A stretch of 64,000 bases of DNA from Laguncularia racemosa (lineage: Eukaryota; Streptophyta; Magnoliopsida; Myrtales; Combretaceae): the NCBI GenBank assembly GCA_037954665.1, contig JBBMOL010000023.1, positions 6,510,001-6,574,000 on the forward strand, in the 5' to 3' direction. Positions 37,034-48,035 of this stretch are shown piece by piece (the first letter of the stretch is position 1; the number at the start of each line of letters is the position of its first letter). The notes under the pieces were generated by a model. It saw only the letters and a program-made list of their open reading frames with translations. It had not been told where the DNA came from and ran no database searches. The position numbers and the translations under genes are program-made.

Positions 37034-40000
37034 AGGGGCCTTTCAATTAAATACCTATTTGATACCGGTGCGTCTGACAACTTTGTCTATGCATGTGCTT
37101 TGGATGTTAAAAATATGGATGATTGCTTGGCTATTAGTATTCCTTTGGGAGTAGGAGGAAGAATAAGTAGGATATGTAGAGGAGTGACTATAGAAATACA
37201 TGGTAGGGTGATGTTAGCAAACCTCCTAGTATTAGAGATGATAGAGTTCGACATTATTTTTTGTGTCAACTGGCTATCAAAATATCATGCCACCATTGAC
37301 TGTCACAACATGGTGCTACAGTTTAATATACCCGGGGACAGACAATTTGAATATAAACTAGAAGTGCAAAGACCTACTAGATTGCCTACATATGAGACTT
37401 GGGGAAAAAGTGTATTGTTAACCATATCTGTTGAAGCCGGTGAAGAAGTTAGGATGGAAGAAGTACACATAGTGAGGGAATTTCTTGATGTGTTCTTAGA
37501 AAATCTTCCTGGTTTACCCCTAGCCAGGGAAATAGAATTCAACATCGACTTGGTACAATGTACGGTACCTATATCAAAACTAGTCTATAGGATGGCACCA
37601 ATAAAATTTGAAGAACTAAGGAAACAACTACAAGAGTTACAAGATAATGGTTTTATAAGACTTATTATCTCTCATTGGGGTGCACTACTCCTGTTTGTGA
37701 AGAAAAAGGATGGCAATATGAGGCTCTGTATAGATTACAGGGAATTAAACAAGGTCAACATAAAGAACAAATATCCTTTTTCTCATGATAGATGACCTGT
37801 TTGATCAGTTGCAGGGAGCTTAGGTGTTCTCCAATGTAGACCTGAGATCAAGCTATCATCAACTCAGAATCAAAGAAGAGGACATCCAGAAAACAACATT
37901 CAAGACCAGATATAGGCACTATGAATTTCTGGTGATGCCCTTTAGACTAACGAATGCACCAGCTACATTCATGGATTTAATGAACAAAGTATTCAGAGTT
38001 TTCCTGGATAAGTTTGTAATCGTCTTTATAGACGACATCCTGATACACTCTAAAGGTACCGAGGAGCATGAAGAGCACTTAAGACTAGTATTGGGTAGGC
38101 TACAAGATGAGAAGCTGTATGCTAAATTCAATAAATGTGAATTCTGGTTGGAACAAGTAGTCTTCTTGAGTCATGTGGTTAATAGGGATGGTATATCTGT
38201 GGACCCAGAAAAGGTGAGAGCAATAGAAGATTGGCAAAGACTAAAGACAGTTATAGAGGTAAGAAGCTTCCTAGGTCTAGTAGGCTACTACAAGAGATTT
38301 GTATAAAGGTTTTCCAAATTAGCAACTCCTCTCACCAGACTGACAAAGAAGGGTGTGAAATTCGAATGGGATGATAGATGTGAAGTTAGCTTTCAGACAC
38401 TCAAAGAGAAACTAGTGTTAGCGCCAGTTTTGACTTTGCCCAAGAGTGAAAAAGAGTTTACAATATATAGTGATGCCTCAGTTTAAGGGTTGGGGTGTGC
38501 ATTGATGTAAGGTAGTCAGATAATAGCATATGCATCTCGACAATTGAAGCCGTATGAAAAGAACTACTCAACTCACGACTTGGAATTGATAGTTGTAGTG
38601 TTAGCTTTGAAACTATGGAGGCATTACTTATATGGAGAAAGGTGCAAAATCTTCACTGACCACAGAAGCCTGAAGTACATATTTATGCAGAAAGAGTTGA
38701 ACATGAGACAGAAAAGATGGTTAGAGTTAATTAAAGATTACGACCTGGAAATACTTTACCATCCAAGAAAAGCCAATGTAGTAGCGGATGCCCTTAGTAG
38801 AAAGAAATAAGGCAATGTAGCCACTCTTATCACTTCACAGAAAGAGTTATTGGAAAACATGTGCAAAATGGAGCTAAAAGTCTTAACATAAGAAGCGAGA
38901 GCGAAAAATGGCTACCTTAAGGATTCAACTAACCATAATGGACAGAATTAAAGCCAATCAGATGGAAGATAAGGACATTTAAGAGATCAAGAGTAGAATG
39001 GAACAAGGCAAGGGACCATAATTCAACTTAGATACAGAAGGGACCTTGAGGTACAAAACGAGACTATGTGTGCTGAGGGATGCAAAATTAAAGAGAGAGA
39101 TAATGAAAGAGGCGCATCACTCTGCCTACACAATAAATTTTGGAAATACCAAAATGTACAAGGATGTGAAGAGTTGTTATTAGTAGAGAAACATGAAGAG
39201 AGAAATAGCAAAATATGTAGCCAAATGCCTCATATGCCAACAGATTAAAATAGAACACTAGAGACTGGTTGGAGAATTACAACATCTTCCAATACAGGAA
39301 TGGAAATGGGAGCATATGACAATGGATTTTGTTATAGCCCTTCCAAATACCAGAGAGAAGCAGAATGCAGTTTGGGTCATAGTGGACAAATTAACCAAGT
39401 CTACTCATTTCATACCTATCAGAGTAGGGTATAAATTGGAGAAATTGGCTCAAATATACATATAAGAGACAGTCAGACTACATGGAGTGCCAGTGAAAAT
39501 CACTTCTGATAGAGACATAAGGTTTGTGAGTAGATTTTGGAGCAGCCTTCGCAAGGCATTGGGCACCAAACTGCACTTTAGTACAGCATTCCACCCACAG
39601 ACAAATGGTCAGTCTGAAAGGACTATACAAATACTGGAAGATTTGCTCAGGGCATATGCACTAGACTTTGGAGGGAATTGAAATGAGCATATGCCTTTAG
39701 TGGAGTTTGCCTATAATAACGATTACCAAGCAGCCATTCAAATGTCACAATATGAAACTCTTTATGGAAAAAGGTGCAAATCCCTACTACATTGGGATGG
39801 AGTGGGAGAAAGACAGATGATAAGGTTAGAGTTAGTACAAGAAGCAGTTGACAAGATGAAACTAATTAGGCAGAGAATACAGACAACCTAGTCTCAGCAA
39901 AAGAGTTATGCAGACAAGAGAAGGCATCCTTTGGAATTCCAAGTGGGAGATAAGGTATTATTGAAAATTTCTCCAACAAAAGAAGTGATCGGATTCTGGT

Positions 40001-40370
40001 TGAGGGGAAAGCTAAACCCGAGGTATATAGGCCTAATTGAGATCTTGGAGAGAATAAGCACAATGGCTTATAGATTAGCCCTTCCACCAAATTTGCTCGG
40101 GGTACATGATGTATTTCACATATCCATGCTAAGGAAGTATGTACCCAACCCAGATCAAATAGTAGCCTTGGAACCACCGAATGTGTAGCCAAGTTTGACG
40201 TCTTTGGAAAGGCCAATCGGGATTTTGGATACTAAGGAACGGGTGCTAAGGTGGAAAACAATTCCTTATGTTAAAATGCAATGAACAAACTAAACGGAAA
40301 GGGAAGCGACATGGGAGTTGGAGGAAGAAATGAAGAGAAAACATCTAGAACTATTCCAGAATAAGGTACT
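37034..40370 (+). pseudogene. gypsy pol (protease, RT, RNase H, integrase), many stops
   Basis: The aspartic protease motif DTGAS lies at 37061-37075. RT follows (KKKDGNMRLCIDYRELNKV near 37698, FSNVDLRSSYHQL, VMPFRLTNAPATF) with catalytic Asp-Asp of FIDDIL at 38031-38036. RNase H shows YSDAS (about 38467), TDHRSLKY (about 38659) and ADALSRK. Integrase shows a Cys pair (CLIC), TMDFV, SDRD (about 39508) and QSERT, then a tail (GVHDVFHISMLRKYV; later WELEEEMKRKH). A frameshift near 37785 and stops at about 37819, 38304, 38484, 38508, 38808 and repeatedly to 39888 disable it. Many stops are TAG/TAA where family members have Gln codons, as expected from C-to-T decay of methylated DNA. Confidence 0.9.
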
Positions 40371-40391
40371 TTCAAGGACGAAAGTTTTTAT

Positions 40392-40403
40392 AAGGGAGGA
40401 GAA
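40392..40403 (+). other. gypsy polypurine tract
   Basis: AAGGGAGGAGAA directly before TGTCATA of the right LTR would prime plus-strand synthesis. Confidence 0.88.
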
Positions 40404-42244
40404 TGTCATACATGAAATTTTAATTATTTATTTAATTATAAAATATATATTGTCACAAAGAACAAAGGACGGGGATGGTAATTTTAGAATATTTAAGGGA
40501 CAAATATGTCTTTTCACAAGTAGAGTATAAATACTCTGTAATAATCCTAGGTCTCCTCTTTTCACTCTATTAGTAACCACACAGTGACAAGTAGGAAAAG
40601 GAGGAAACGCTCTGGTCAAGAACCCTAAAGACGAAAGGTAAGAAAATCCTATACAAGTTTCAAATTTGATTAGTAGATTTTTAACGCATTGGTATAATGT
40701 GCGTATCAAGATTCAGAGAATGAGAAGGTTGTAACGAGGAAAAGACTCAAAAGGTTTAAGGATTCAACTCGAAAGGAAATTGAAGTAAGTATACAAATTA
40801 TGTAATTTAAATATAATTATGAATTTTAGAGATATGATTAAGCTTAAGAATAGAAAGGATTAGGTTTTGGAGAAATTGAAGTAATAGAAATAAGGTTCAT
40901 GGAATTTTTGAAGGTAACACGACCTCCTAACACTGTTTTGTTTCGATTGTGCTAAAATGGAAAAGTGCACTGAGAGATACGTGACCTCCCAACATGGTGG
41001 AAAGGTGCACTGAGAGATACACGGCTACCCAACACAATCGTGTTTTGACTATGTTAAGCACGGCAACACGGTCGTATTTAGACCGTGTTGAAACTAAGTT
41101 TTCACTAAGAGATACATAACCTCTAACACGATCGTGCTTTAGCCCGTGATAAGCAACACGGTCCCCAACATAACCGTGTTAAATAGAGTATAACGTAATT
41201 ATATGTTTATTTAACTTTGATTTAAACTAATTTTCACGCAACCTAAATAACTAGTAAGGCCTTAAAGAAATTAAATGAATAGGATTAAGGAGATTAAGAA
41301 TGATATTGATCTTCGATTGAAAACTAAGAAGAGCATGTTAATGTGTATAGATTTCCAGTTAGGATAAGTCCAAGACCGAGAAATTCTTAAGGCTAAGATC
41401 CAAGGTATGTGTAACTTATGTGTTGTTCTATGTTTGTTTATGTTATTACAAGTATTTGAAATTGATTAAGTGAACGATTCAGTTTAAGTGTTTAAGAGAT
41501 ATGCTGTATGTGCTTGGCTTAGCCTAGGAGCTCATAGTGGTAGATCTCTAGGGAGCACCCTAATAATCCTTACGTGATGTTGTCCCTAGTGGAGTCGTGC
41601 TTGAAAATGATCTAGGTTGGATGTTGTTCAAGTGTTTAAGTATACATGGGTGTGAGACCCGTAGTGCCAGTTCCCATTACCAAGTCATGCTCCAATGTAT
41701 TGAGTGTGTTAAGAGGGTCATGAGTACCCTATTGTTTGCTTGTGGACTAAAATTATATTATGAAATGATTGTCTGTATTTAAGTTCTGCATGATATGTGT
41801 GATACCCGTTTATGTTTGTCATACATATATGTTTATGTTATACGTATTGGGCATTAGCTTACCATTCGAGGAATCATTTTTAGATGCAGGTGTTATGGGA
41901 AATGAGAACCTAGAAGATGACTTAGGTTTAGTTGAACCATAGAGATAAAAAGACGAAGAGTACCATTATTATTATGAAGATTAAGGTTTAGGAAGAATTA
42001 TGATGTTTAACTATAATAGATAGTATCTGTTGAGAATTGTTATTTTTGGTGTTTAAAGACTTTCACTACGTTGGATGTTTGATATGGTTTAAGTTATTAT
42101 TTGAATTTTGATGTTATATAGAATGCTTTTATTATAGGAGTTACGGGTTAAAATGTATTAGAGTTGTTTTAGAGCCTTAACGTGTTCTTGTGAGATAAAG
42201 ACACATGGCTAGTAGTATCGCAGCTCAGGTTTCGGGGTGTTACA
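40404..42244 (+). repeat. gypsy 3' LTR
   Basis: It starts TGTCATACATGAAATTT and ends GGGTGTTACA. A TATA-like TATAAATAC lies at 40526. It is homologous to 34270-36047. Confidence 0.9.
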
Positions 42245-42249
42245 TATAC
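42245..42249 (+). repeat. gypsy target-site duplication, right (TATAC)
   Basis: Matches 34265-34269. Confidence 0.55.
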
Positions 42250-42720
42250 TCATTAGGTATATTGAATGGAATATGTGAGAGAATAGTAAATCTAGGAACT
42301 TGTTAGAGGAATTTAATACTCTAAGACTGTGAGAGTATCTTTCTCTCATATTTGGATCTTTTCAATTTTTTTCCCTTAATTTTCCTCAATTTGCAAATCA
42401 ATTATTAAAATTATTTAGATTTTTGAAATATTATGCGACGATATTATTTACTTCTTTTTAATTTTAATAATTGATTATACATGATAAAATCTCAAATACA
42501 TAAATTGAGAAAGAGATGACCATTGATTATGAACTTGAGAGGATTCATTTTCCTTTCTCTCGCTTTAATCATTATGTCTCTTATAATAGTGTATTTAGTA
42601 ATCTATAACAAAAGTTTACATCTTGCTTAACAAATTAGTATCAAAGCAATGTTAACAGATTAGTGGTTTTGAGAAATTGTTACCTACATAGTAAAGAGAT
42701 GACCATATTAGCTTTATGAT
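42250..42720 (+). mobile_element. copia relic A: LTR end, PBS and gag start
   Basis: It matches relic B at 43680-43995: AAATCTAGGAACTTGTTAGAGGAATTTA..., a CTATAACAAAAGTTTACATCTTG end, then a PBS-like TAGTATCAAAGC (about 42629-42640) and GAGAAATTGTTACC...GAGATGACC at the gag start. Similarity stops soon after. It probably shares an LTR with the fragment at 33640-33740, split by the gypsy insertion. Confidence 0.6.
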
Positions 42721-43487
42721 GTGCACATAAAATAACAAGGAAAGGTCAACCAGGAAACAAGCTGCATGGTCAACTGTCCTGTAGCAATAAAGTCCACTTT
42801 CTTCTATTTTTTTTTAATAATTTAAGTATTCATATATAATCTTTTTTTGCTATTTTCTTAATTCCTAGTAATTATGTTATTTCGTATTTTGTCAATTGTT
42901 AAGTTTGATTTTATTTAGTTTATTTTAAGTAGTTTTGATATCCATATGTAATATTATGGTATTTCTTATTTAGATTTAATTTTTAATTTTTAATTTAATG
43001 ATTCCTTTCATATTGAATATGGTTATTTTTATTAGCCAATATAAAGACATCTTATGTAATAAAATATCAATCAATCATTGAATTAAAGAATTTGAGTATT
43101 GTTAAACCTTTGAGGCTATATGAATCTAGTAGATGGATTTCTCCTAATTTGTGAATAATGAGAGTATTATCTTTCTTTATTCTATTGAATTCTTATTGAT
43201 CAAGTTCAAATCATGTGTAGTCGGTATTTATTTAATACTTTAGTTATTTTATTGATTGAGCATCATATCAATTGCTAACTCAGTCTAAACCAGTTTGCTT
43301 TCAACATTCATGTATATTGTCGAAATATTAATTTTGTTCATATTTTTTATTTCTAGTTCACAAGTATATTAAAAAACATAAAAAAGGATACATTACTTTT
43401 AAAAACCCTAGATTTGAGATCCTTTATCAATTGTTATCAAAGAAAATTTGGTTTTTCTATTATCTAGTATCAAAGCAATCCAAAAAC
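42721..43487. other. AT-rich, no gene recognised
   Basis: No coding signal. The end (43440-43487) has two TATCAAAG strings resembling PBS or LTR-border DNA of the neighbouring copia relics. Confidence 0.4.
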
Positions 43488-43930
43488 TCATCATTTTATT
43501 TCTTAAATTTATGTTAGACTCTATTATGAGGAAAAAAAAAAGAATAATTGGCCAAACTAGGGTCTTTATATTCTTGATGGTTTCTTATTTTGTATTTTCT
43601 TGGTGCCAACTTAATTCCTATTACACGTATTAGAGTTTGTCTTTTCATTATGCTCTCTTTCTCTCTCTCCATATATATGTTGTTATGTATATTAGATAGG
43701 ATAAGGGAGAAAGTAGAAAATGTAGGAACTTTCGGAGGAATTTAGTGTTATGGAAGAATTATTGTACTATTATTACTATTACGTCAAAGTAGATTGATTC
43801 AGTTCCTTGCCAATGGTTTTTTAACCATGTTCTTTTTTACTTTTCCACATTGTTTCTCTCTTAATTTATCATGTCTCTTGTAATTGTGTGTTCAATTATC
43901 TATAACAAAAATTTAGATCTTGTCCTAACA
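43488..43930 (+). repeat. copia relic B, 5' LTR (borders approximate)
   Basis: It aligns with 49032-49445: CTTAAATTTATGTTAGACTC, the TATTAGGGT-like box, the CTCTCT...ATATATGTT block, AATGTAGGAAC...GGAATTTAGTG, and an end CCTAACA at 43930. A degenerate PBS (TTGTTATCAAAG) follows at 43933. Confidence 0.7.
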
Positions 43931-43992
43931 AGTTGTTATCAAAGTGACTAACAAATTAAGCGCTTTGAGAAATTGTGATATGTAGTGAAAAG

Positions 43993-45165
43993 ATGGCCAT
44001 AAAATATGATCTTGCAAAGTTTGATGGTTGTATGAACTTCGAGTTATGGGCAAGTTCGAACATTAGCGGTTCTAATGCAGTTAAGCTTGAAGAAGGCTTT
44101 GAATCAATAACCATAGTCCATAAACGATGATGAATGAGAAGAAGTTGATGAGAAGGCTCTAACAACAACCAAGCTAAGTTTGATGAATAATTTCTGTAGG
44201 AAGTATTAGCAGAGAAGACAACTGTAGGAATATGGGGGAAAATTTTTTAAGAGCTATATATGACAAAGTCCTTTGCGAGCCAGCTAATAATGAAGCAAAG
44301 ATTGTATTTTCTCTAGATGAGTGGTGAGTCATTGGTAAGACAACCACATTTTATATTTCATGTCTCCAATTAATTATTTGAAAAACACCAATGTTGAAAT
44401 TGAGACTTAATGCGATGATCCTATTATGCTCAATACTATTATTGTTTCACAAATTTGGAGGTAATGTGTTTTATAGTAAAGACAACTTGTTGATAAAAGA
44501 GGTAAAAAAAATTGTTGAGCATGGAACAATTAGATCATGGGACAAGATCCATAAACGAGGTAGTAAAAGGCCTAAATCTAAGAGATTGACCATCTACTTG
44601 TAGTGACAATTCTAAAGGAGATTTAGAGGTTATGGTATTATCTAATGCACTGCAAATAGAAGGGCCATGTGGGGTGTAGCATCCTCATAGGCATAATCGG
44701 GGGATGATATTGTTGTTAATGTGTCAAAGACTAAGTCAAAGGATAATGAACTGTTGTTGGAATTTGATGGTTAAAGAAAACTTATAAATTTGGTTTTAAA
44801 CTCCACAAGTTCTTTCCACATGTATGTAGGATGGATTACTTCCAGACCTACAAGCTTATGTATAGTGGTTTTGTATAGATGGGTAATGAATGAAGGCTAA
44901 GTTTTGCTATTATAGGTGGAATTAGGGTCATATTACATAATAGACATGATATCAAATGTGAGGTATATATCGGTTTAATCTCTTAGCTAGATGAATTTTG
45001 TTGATTATTAGTATGCTAAGATCTAATATCATAGGTGTAACCCATGGATGTATACTGGTAATGAAGGGAGTTAGGTCCAACAACTTGTTAATACTATAAA
45101 GACCGATGATTTTTGATGGTTTTGTTGATAAAGTTGATCCTAAGATGGAGTTAACAAGACTAAAT
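43993..45165 (+). pseudogene. copia relic B gag/pre-integrase, decayed
   Basis: It starts MAIKYDLAKFDG at 43993, the typical copia gag opening. Frames then shift repeatedly, but the UBN2-type gag text (ALTTTKLSLMNNF, LYMTKS...) and a degenerate zinc-knuckle area around 44900 are traceable. Then come an HMCPH-like region (DYFQTYKLMYSG... near 44825) and a pre-integrase segment ending near DPKMELTRLNG at 45165. There the palindromic insertion begins. Integrase, RT and RNase H are missing. Confidence 0.65.
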
Positions 45166-45170
45166 GGTAT
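45166..45170 (+). repeat. target-site duplication GGTAT, left
   Basis: Identical to 48893-48897, flanking the whole palindromic insertion. Confidence 0.75.
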
Positions 45171-45227
45171 TGATGTGCTCTGATACCAAAAAGTATTATG
45201 TGCTCTGATACCAAAAGTATGATGTGC
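45171..45227 (-). repeat. slipped repeat of LTR-end/PBS junction
   Basis: On the minus strand the text reads GCACATCA, TACTTTTGGTATCAGA, GCACATAA, TACTTTTTGGTATCAGA, GCACATCA. The LTR terminus (GCACATCA) and the PBS (TGGTATCAGA) alternate in two units of 24-25 bases. This is a tandem of the very junction used in strand transfer during reverse transcription. Confidence 0.85.
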
Positions 45228-46078
45228 CCTACAATTCCAATTGCAAACACACCAATACAAGTGCATGATCACCAAAACAATCCTGTAAAGGTGTGATCAA
45301 TAACCAACACTTGAACCCTAATTCACATGGATTCAAATAGCGATTATGCCAAATTGTGATGAGGAACAATGCAATTGTATAATAAGTAAAGGATAACAAT
45401 ATAAATGAACCGAATTCCACTCAAATTGACTTGAATCAAATCTGAAAAAAGTAAGAACCCTAATTCACGTAAAAGACAACAAGTAACATAACCAATTATA
45501 TCTAGATATGACGCACTAGAAAACAGTTGGTAGCAACTAGAGAAAGATTGATATTACTCACAATCTCCTCAAGCTAATCTCGCCACAATTTCACAAGTGA
45601 AATTGATAAGAGTACGGTTTGCATGCAAGGACTCTCCTCACGGCAAAAGATGTATTTTCTTAAGTTCAAAAAGCTACTTCTAAAACCTACTTAACAAGTA
45701 TTTATACTTGATCCAATTAGGGTAAAAACAACAAAACCAACAAATGGTCGGTTCTCAAACAACAAAATACAATTACAAATAAATCTTCAAAATGGCCGGT
45801 TCTTCACTTCCATGGAACAATTGTTGGACCGATTCTTCTTTGATTTATGTAAGTCCATGAATAATCCACAAACTGAGCTTTAGCAAATTTATTCACCATC
45901 CTGTAAAAACCGACAAGTGTACATGCTCGAATGCATAACAAATATATAATAAAAAAGAATATACTAAACAAATATTCTCGGGGTCTAATTGTTCAAAGAG
46001 GACTCTCATTGCCAAAATTTTGTAACCATTTGGCTCTTGCCCTGGTGATAAGTCCTGTAGATATATGATTCCTATCAT
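45220..46078 (-). repeat. inverted arm, left (859 bp): LTR plus pol tail
   Basis: It is the reverse complement of 48035-48892 along its whole length with scattered mismatches. The outer end TGATGTGCCC is the LTR terminus. The inner end CCTATCAT falls inside pol coding sequence. Confidence 0.92.
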
Positions 46079-46298
46079 CTCCTCGGCCCTCAGGGAGATT
46101 TGCCCTCAAATTTGATAGGTCTTCATGAATATCATCGGGTAAATAGAGTAGTAGGTTTGTAACATTAAATGTAGTAGAAACTCCATATCCTTCAGGTAAT
46201 TTATCTATAACAAGATCACTGTAGTCATCCAGTACTTGAGATACCATAGGGGGTAGGTGCTCTCGCCCTTCCATCTCTAGGATGTACCTCATCTGCAA
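45993..46298 (-). pseudogene. gypsy pol C-terminal tail
   Basis: The minus-strand frame contains STTFNVTNLLLYLPDD and ITRARAKWLQNF. It resembles the region after integrase in plant Ty3/gypsy polyproteins (a VSSTFNV-like segment, then a (K/R)ARAK linker). The inverted-arm border cuts through it. Confidence 0.7.
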
Positions 46299-46392
46299 TA
46301 AATATAATGGTCTCTCATCCGCTATGACCTTCCCTAACTCATACTATCCCATTAGTAAATCTTTTTCTTCCCAATTTTACTTATATGTCTCT

Positions 46393-46493
46393 GAACCTCT
46401 TAATCCTCTAAAGGTTTACTCATCTGCCTATGAACTTCTTGGATCTCTGAAGGTTTATTTGTCTGCCTCTGAACCTCTTGGACCTCTGATGGT
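46393..46493 (-). repeat. 39-bp (13-codon) tandem repeat, about 2.6 copies
   Basis: Units start at 46393, 46432 and 46471 with GAAC(C/T)(T/C)CTT and continue CTCTGAAGGTTTATTTGTCTG. The period is a multiple of three. It lies between the protease and pol-tail remnants. Confidence 0.85.
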
Positions 46494-46525
46494 GACATTG
46501 GGTTCAACACTATACGTTTACCCTC

Positions 46526-46940
46526 CTACTGGAACATATAAGTATTTCTATAGCCATCATGCAAAACCCTCATGTCATACAACCAAGGCCTTCCAAGCAA
46601 TATATGGGATGCATACATGGGAAGAATGTCACATACAATTTCATCATGATATTTATCCCTTATACTGAAAGGTACCCTAGCCCTCTGGGAAACACGGAGA
46701 CTCCCTTGCTCACTCAGCCAATGCAATTTATATAGTTTTGGATGTGGGGGTAGTTACAAGTTTCATTTTCGATACTAATGATGCAGCCACGACATTAGTA
46801 TAACTACCGCCATCAATAATAATAGTACATAAATTACCTTGTACCCTACAAGAAGTGTGAAACAAGTTTTCTCTCTGCCCATCATCAATGGTAGGAAATG
46901 AAGTTAAAGCTCGGTGCAATACATTAGTAGATAAATACAA
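46526..46940 (-). pseudogene. gypsy protease region
   Basis: Minus-strand frames give DGQRENLFHTSC, IIIDGGSYTNVVAASLV and then SHILLGRPWLYDMRVLHDG, matching the retropepsin-like region of plant gypsy polyproteins (IIDGGSC...N, HILLGRPW). A frame break or stop near 46727 separates the halves. Confidence 0.8.
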
Positions 46941-47029
46941 ATCACCTCCCTCCTAATTATTGACCTCATTTACAAATCCCCCATTTATAATAACATTAGA
47001 CATGGCTATTGAATTGATTTGTTGAAGTA

Positions 47030-47680
47030 TAAAGACAATTCAAGGCAAGTATAGTATATCTCACAATCACCCCTTCACAACAACCACTCTTTTACACCAC
47101 AACAACAATCACTACTTCACATCCTCAATCACTTCAAGACATAAAGTACACTCCACTTAAGCTTCACACACCCACGACACACTTACAATCACGGCAACAA
47201 TACAAGTAGAAGCAATAATGCACACTTCTCCAAATGGTAAGTTAATGATTCCAACTAATCAAAGTGTGTTTAAATGATCAATACACAATAACTTCCACAC
47301 TTAATGATCACTTTTGAAATTCAAAATTTAACCACAATACACACTCTTCTACACACACACACTTCACCACGGCACAACACATACACATAACTACGATGCA
47401 ATACCTCTCCACTACAATACACACATACACTATACTACATTATAGCCCCTTCACTACACACTTACTTCGCCAACACACACAACTCCACCATGGTGCAAGT
47501 TGGAATCACAACACACGCATACACTCCTAATTCATGGCCACAACAACAATGGAACAATTAATGAAGGCTTCTTCAAATGGTAAGAAACAATTAAAAAAAA
47601 TAGTCAAAGTGTATTAAGGTTAATAATACACAATAACTTCTTAAACTTAAATTTTGTTTTTGAATTCAAATTGTTTCCTA
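47030..47680. repeat. diverged direct repeats in the spacer of the palindromic insertion
   Basis: Two blocks share CTTCTCCAAATGGTAAG / CTTCTTCAAATGGTAAG, then TCAAAGTGT and ATACACAATAACTTC, then AAACTTAAA-like text (about 47210-47340 and 47570-47680). The rest is CA-rich with many ACAACA and ACACAC strings. No coding potential was seen. Confidence 0.6.
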
Positions 47681-48013
47681 ATTATCCATGGCAAGGATAG
47701 CAAATCTGAAAGAAAAAAATGTACTCCAATTTCCGAATTCTTGCAAAGGAAAGAATACTACAACAATCAACACTACTCAAATGTTGAAATTCAAATTCAA
47801 AGACTTCTCCTTCTTCCACTCACAACCCAATCACAGCAAGGACACAAGCTGATTTTCAACACTTTACAAGGCTTCAATCAAATATCAAGCAAGCAATTCA
47901 AGAACAAATTCAACACAAGACTTCCAATTTCCCTTCACACAATCCAATTTCGATCTTGAAAGATCAAGAACCCTAAATCCCAATTGTGATTCACGAAATT
48001 TCCTTCTCTAAAC

Positions 48014-48035
48014 CTTGCTTTGATACCAAAAAGTA
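48014..48035 (-). other. PBS-like site at the inner junction of the palindromic insertion
   Basis: The minus strand reads TACTTTTTGGTATCAAAGCA: an LTR-to-PBS spacer and a tRNA-Met-type PBS with one change. Instead of an LTR end, inverted pol-tail sequence starts at this point, sharing only (A)TGAT. Confidence 0.75.

Larger units (their letters stand above)
34270..42244 (+). mobile_element. Ty3/gypsy LTR retrotransposon with both LTRs, decayed coding region
   Basis: Order: LTR 34270-36047, PBS 36055-36066, gag, protease, reverse transcriptase, RNase H, integrase, PPT 40392-40403, LTR 40404-42244, with a probable 5-bp TATAC duplication. Reading pro-RT-RH-INT is the Ty3/gypsy order. The C-terminal pol tail and DRLTK-like integrase context suggest a chromovirus (Tekay/Del-like) lineage, which is inference. 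Many stops, at least one frameshift and a gag-protease deletion make it non-autonomous. The LTRs differ by substitutions and by indels, including about 150 bp present only in the right LTR (around 40700-40850) and extra tandem units in the left one, so the insertion is old. Confidence 0.93.
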
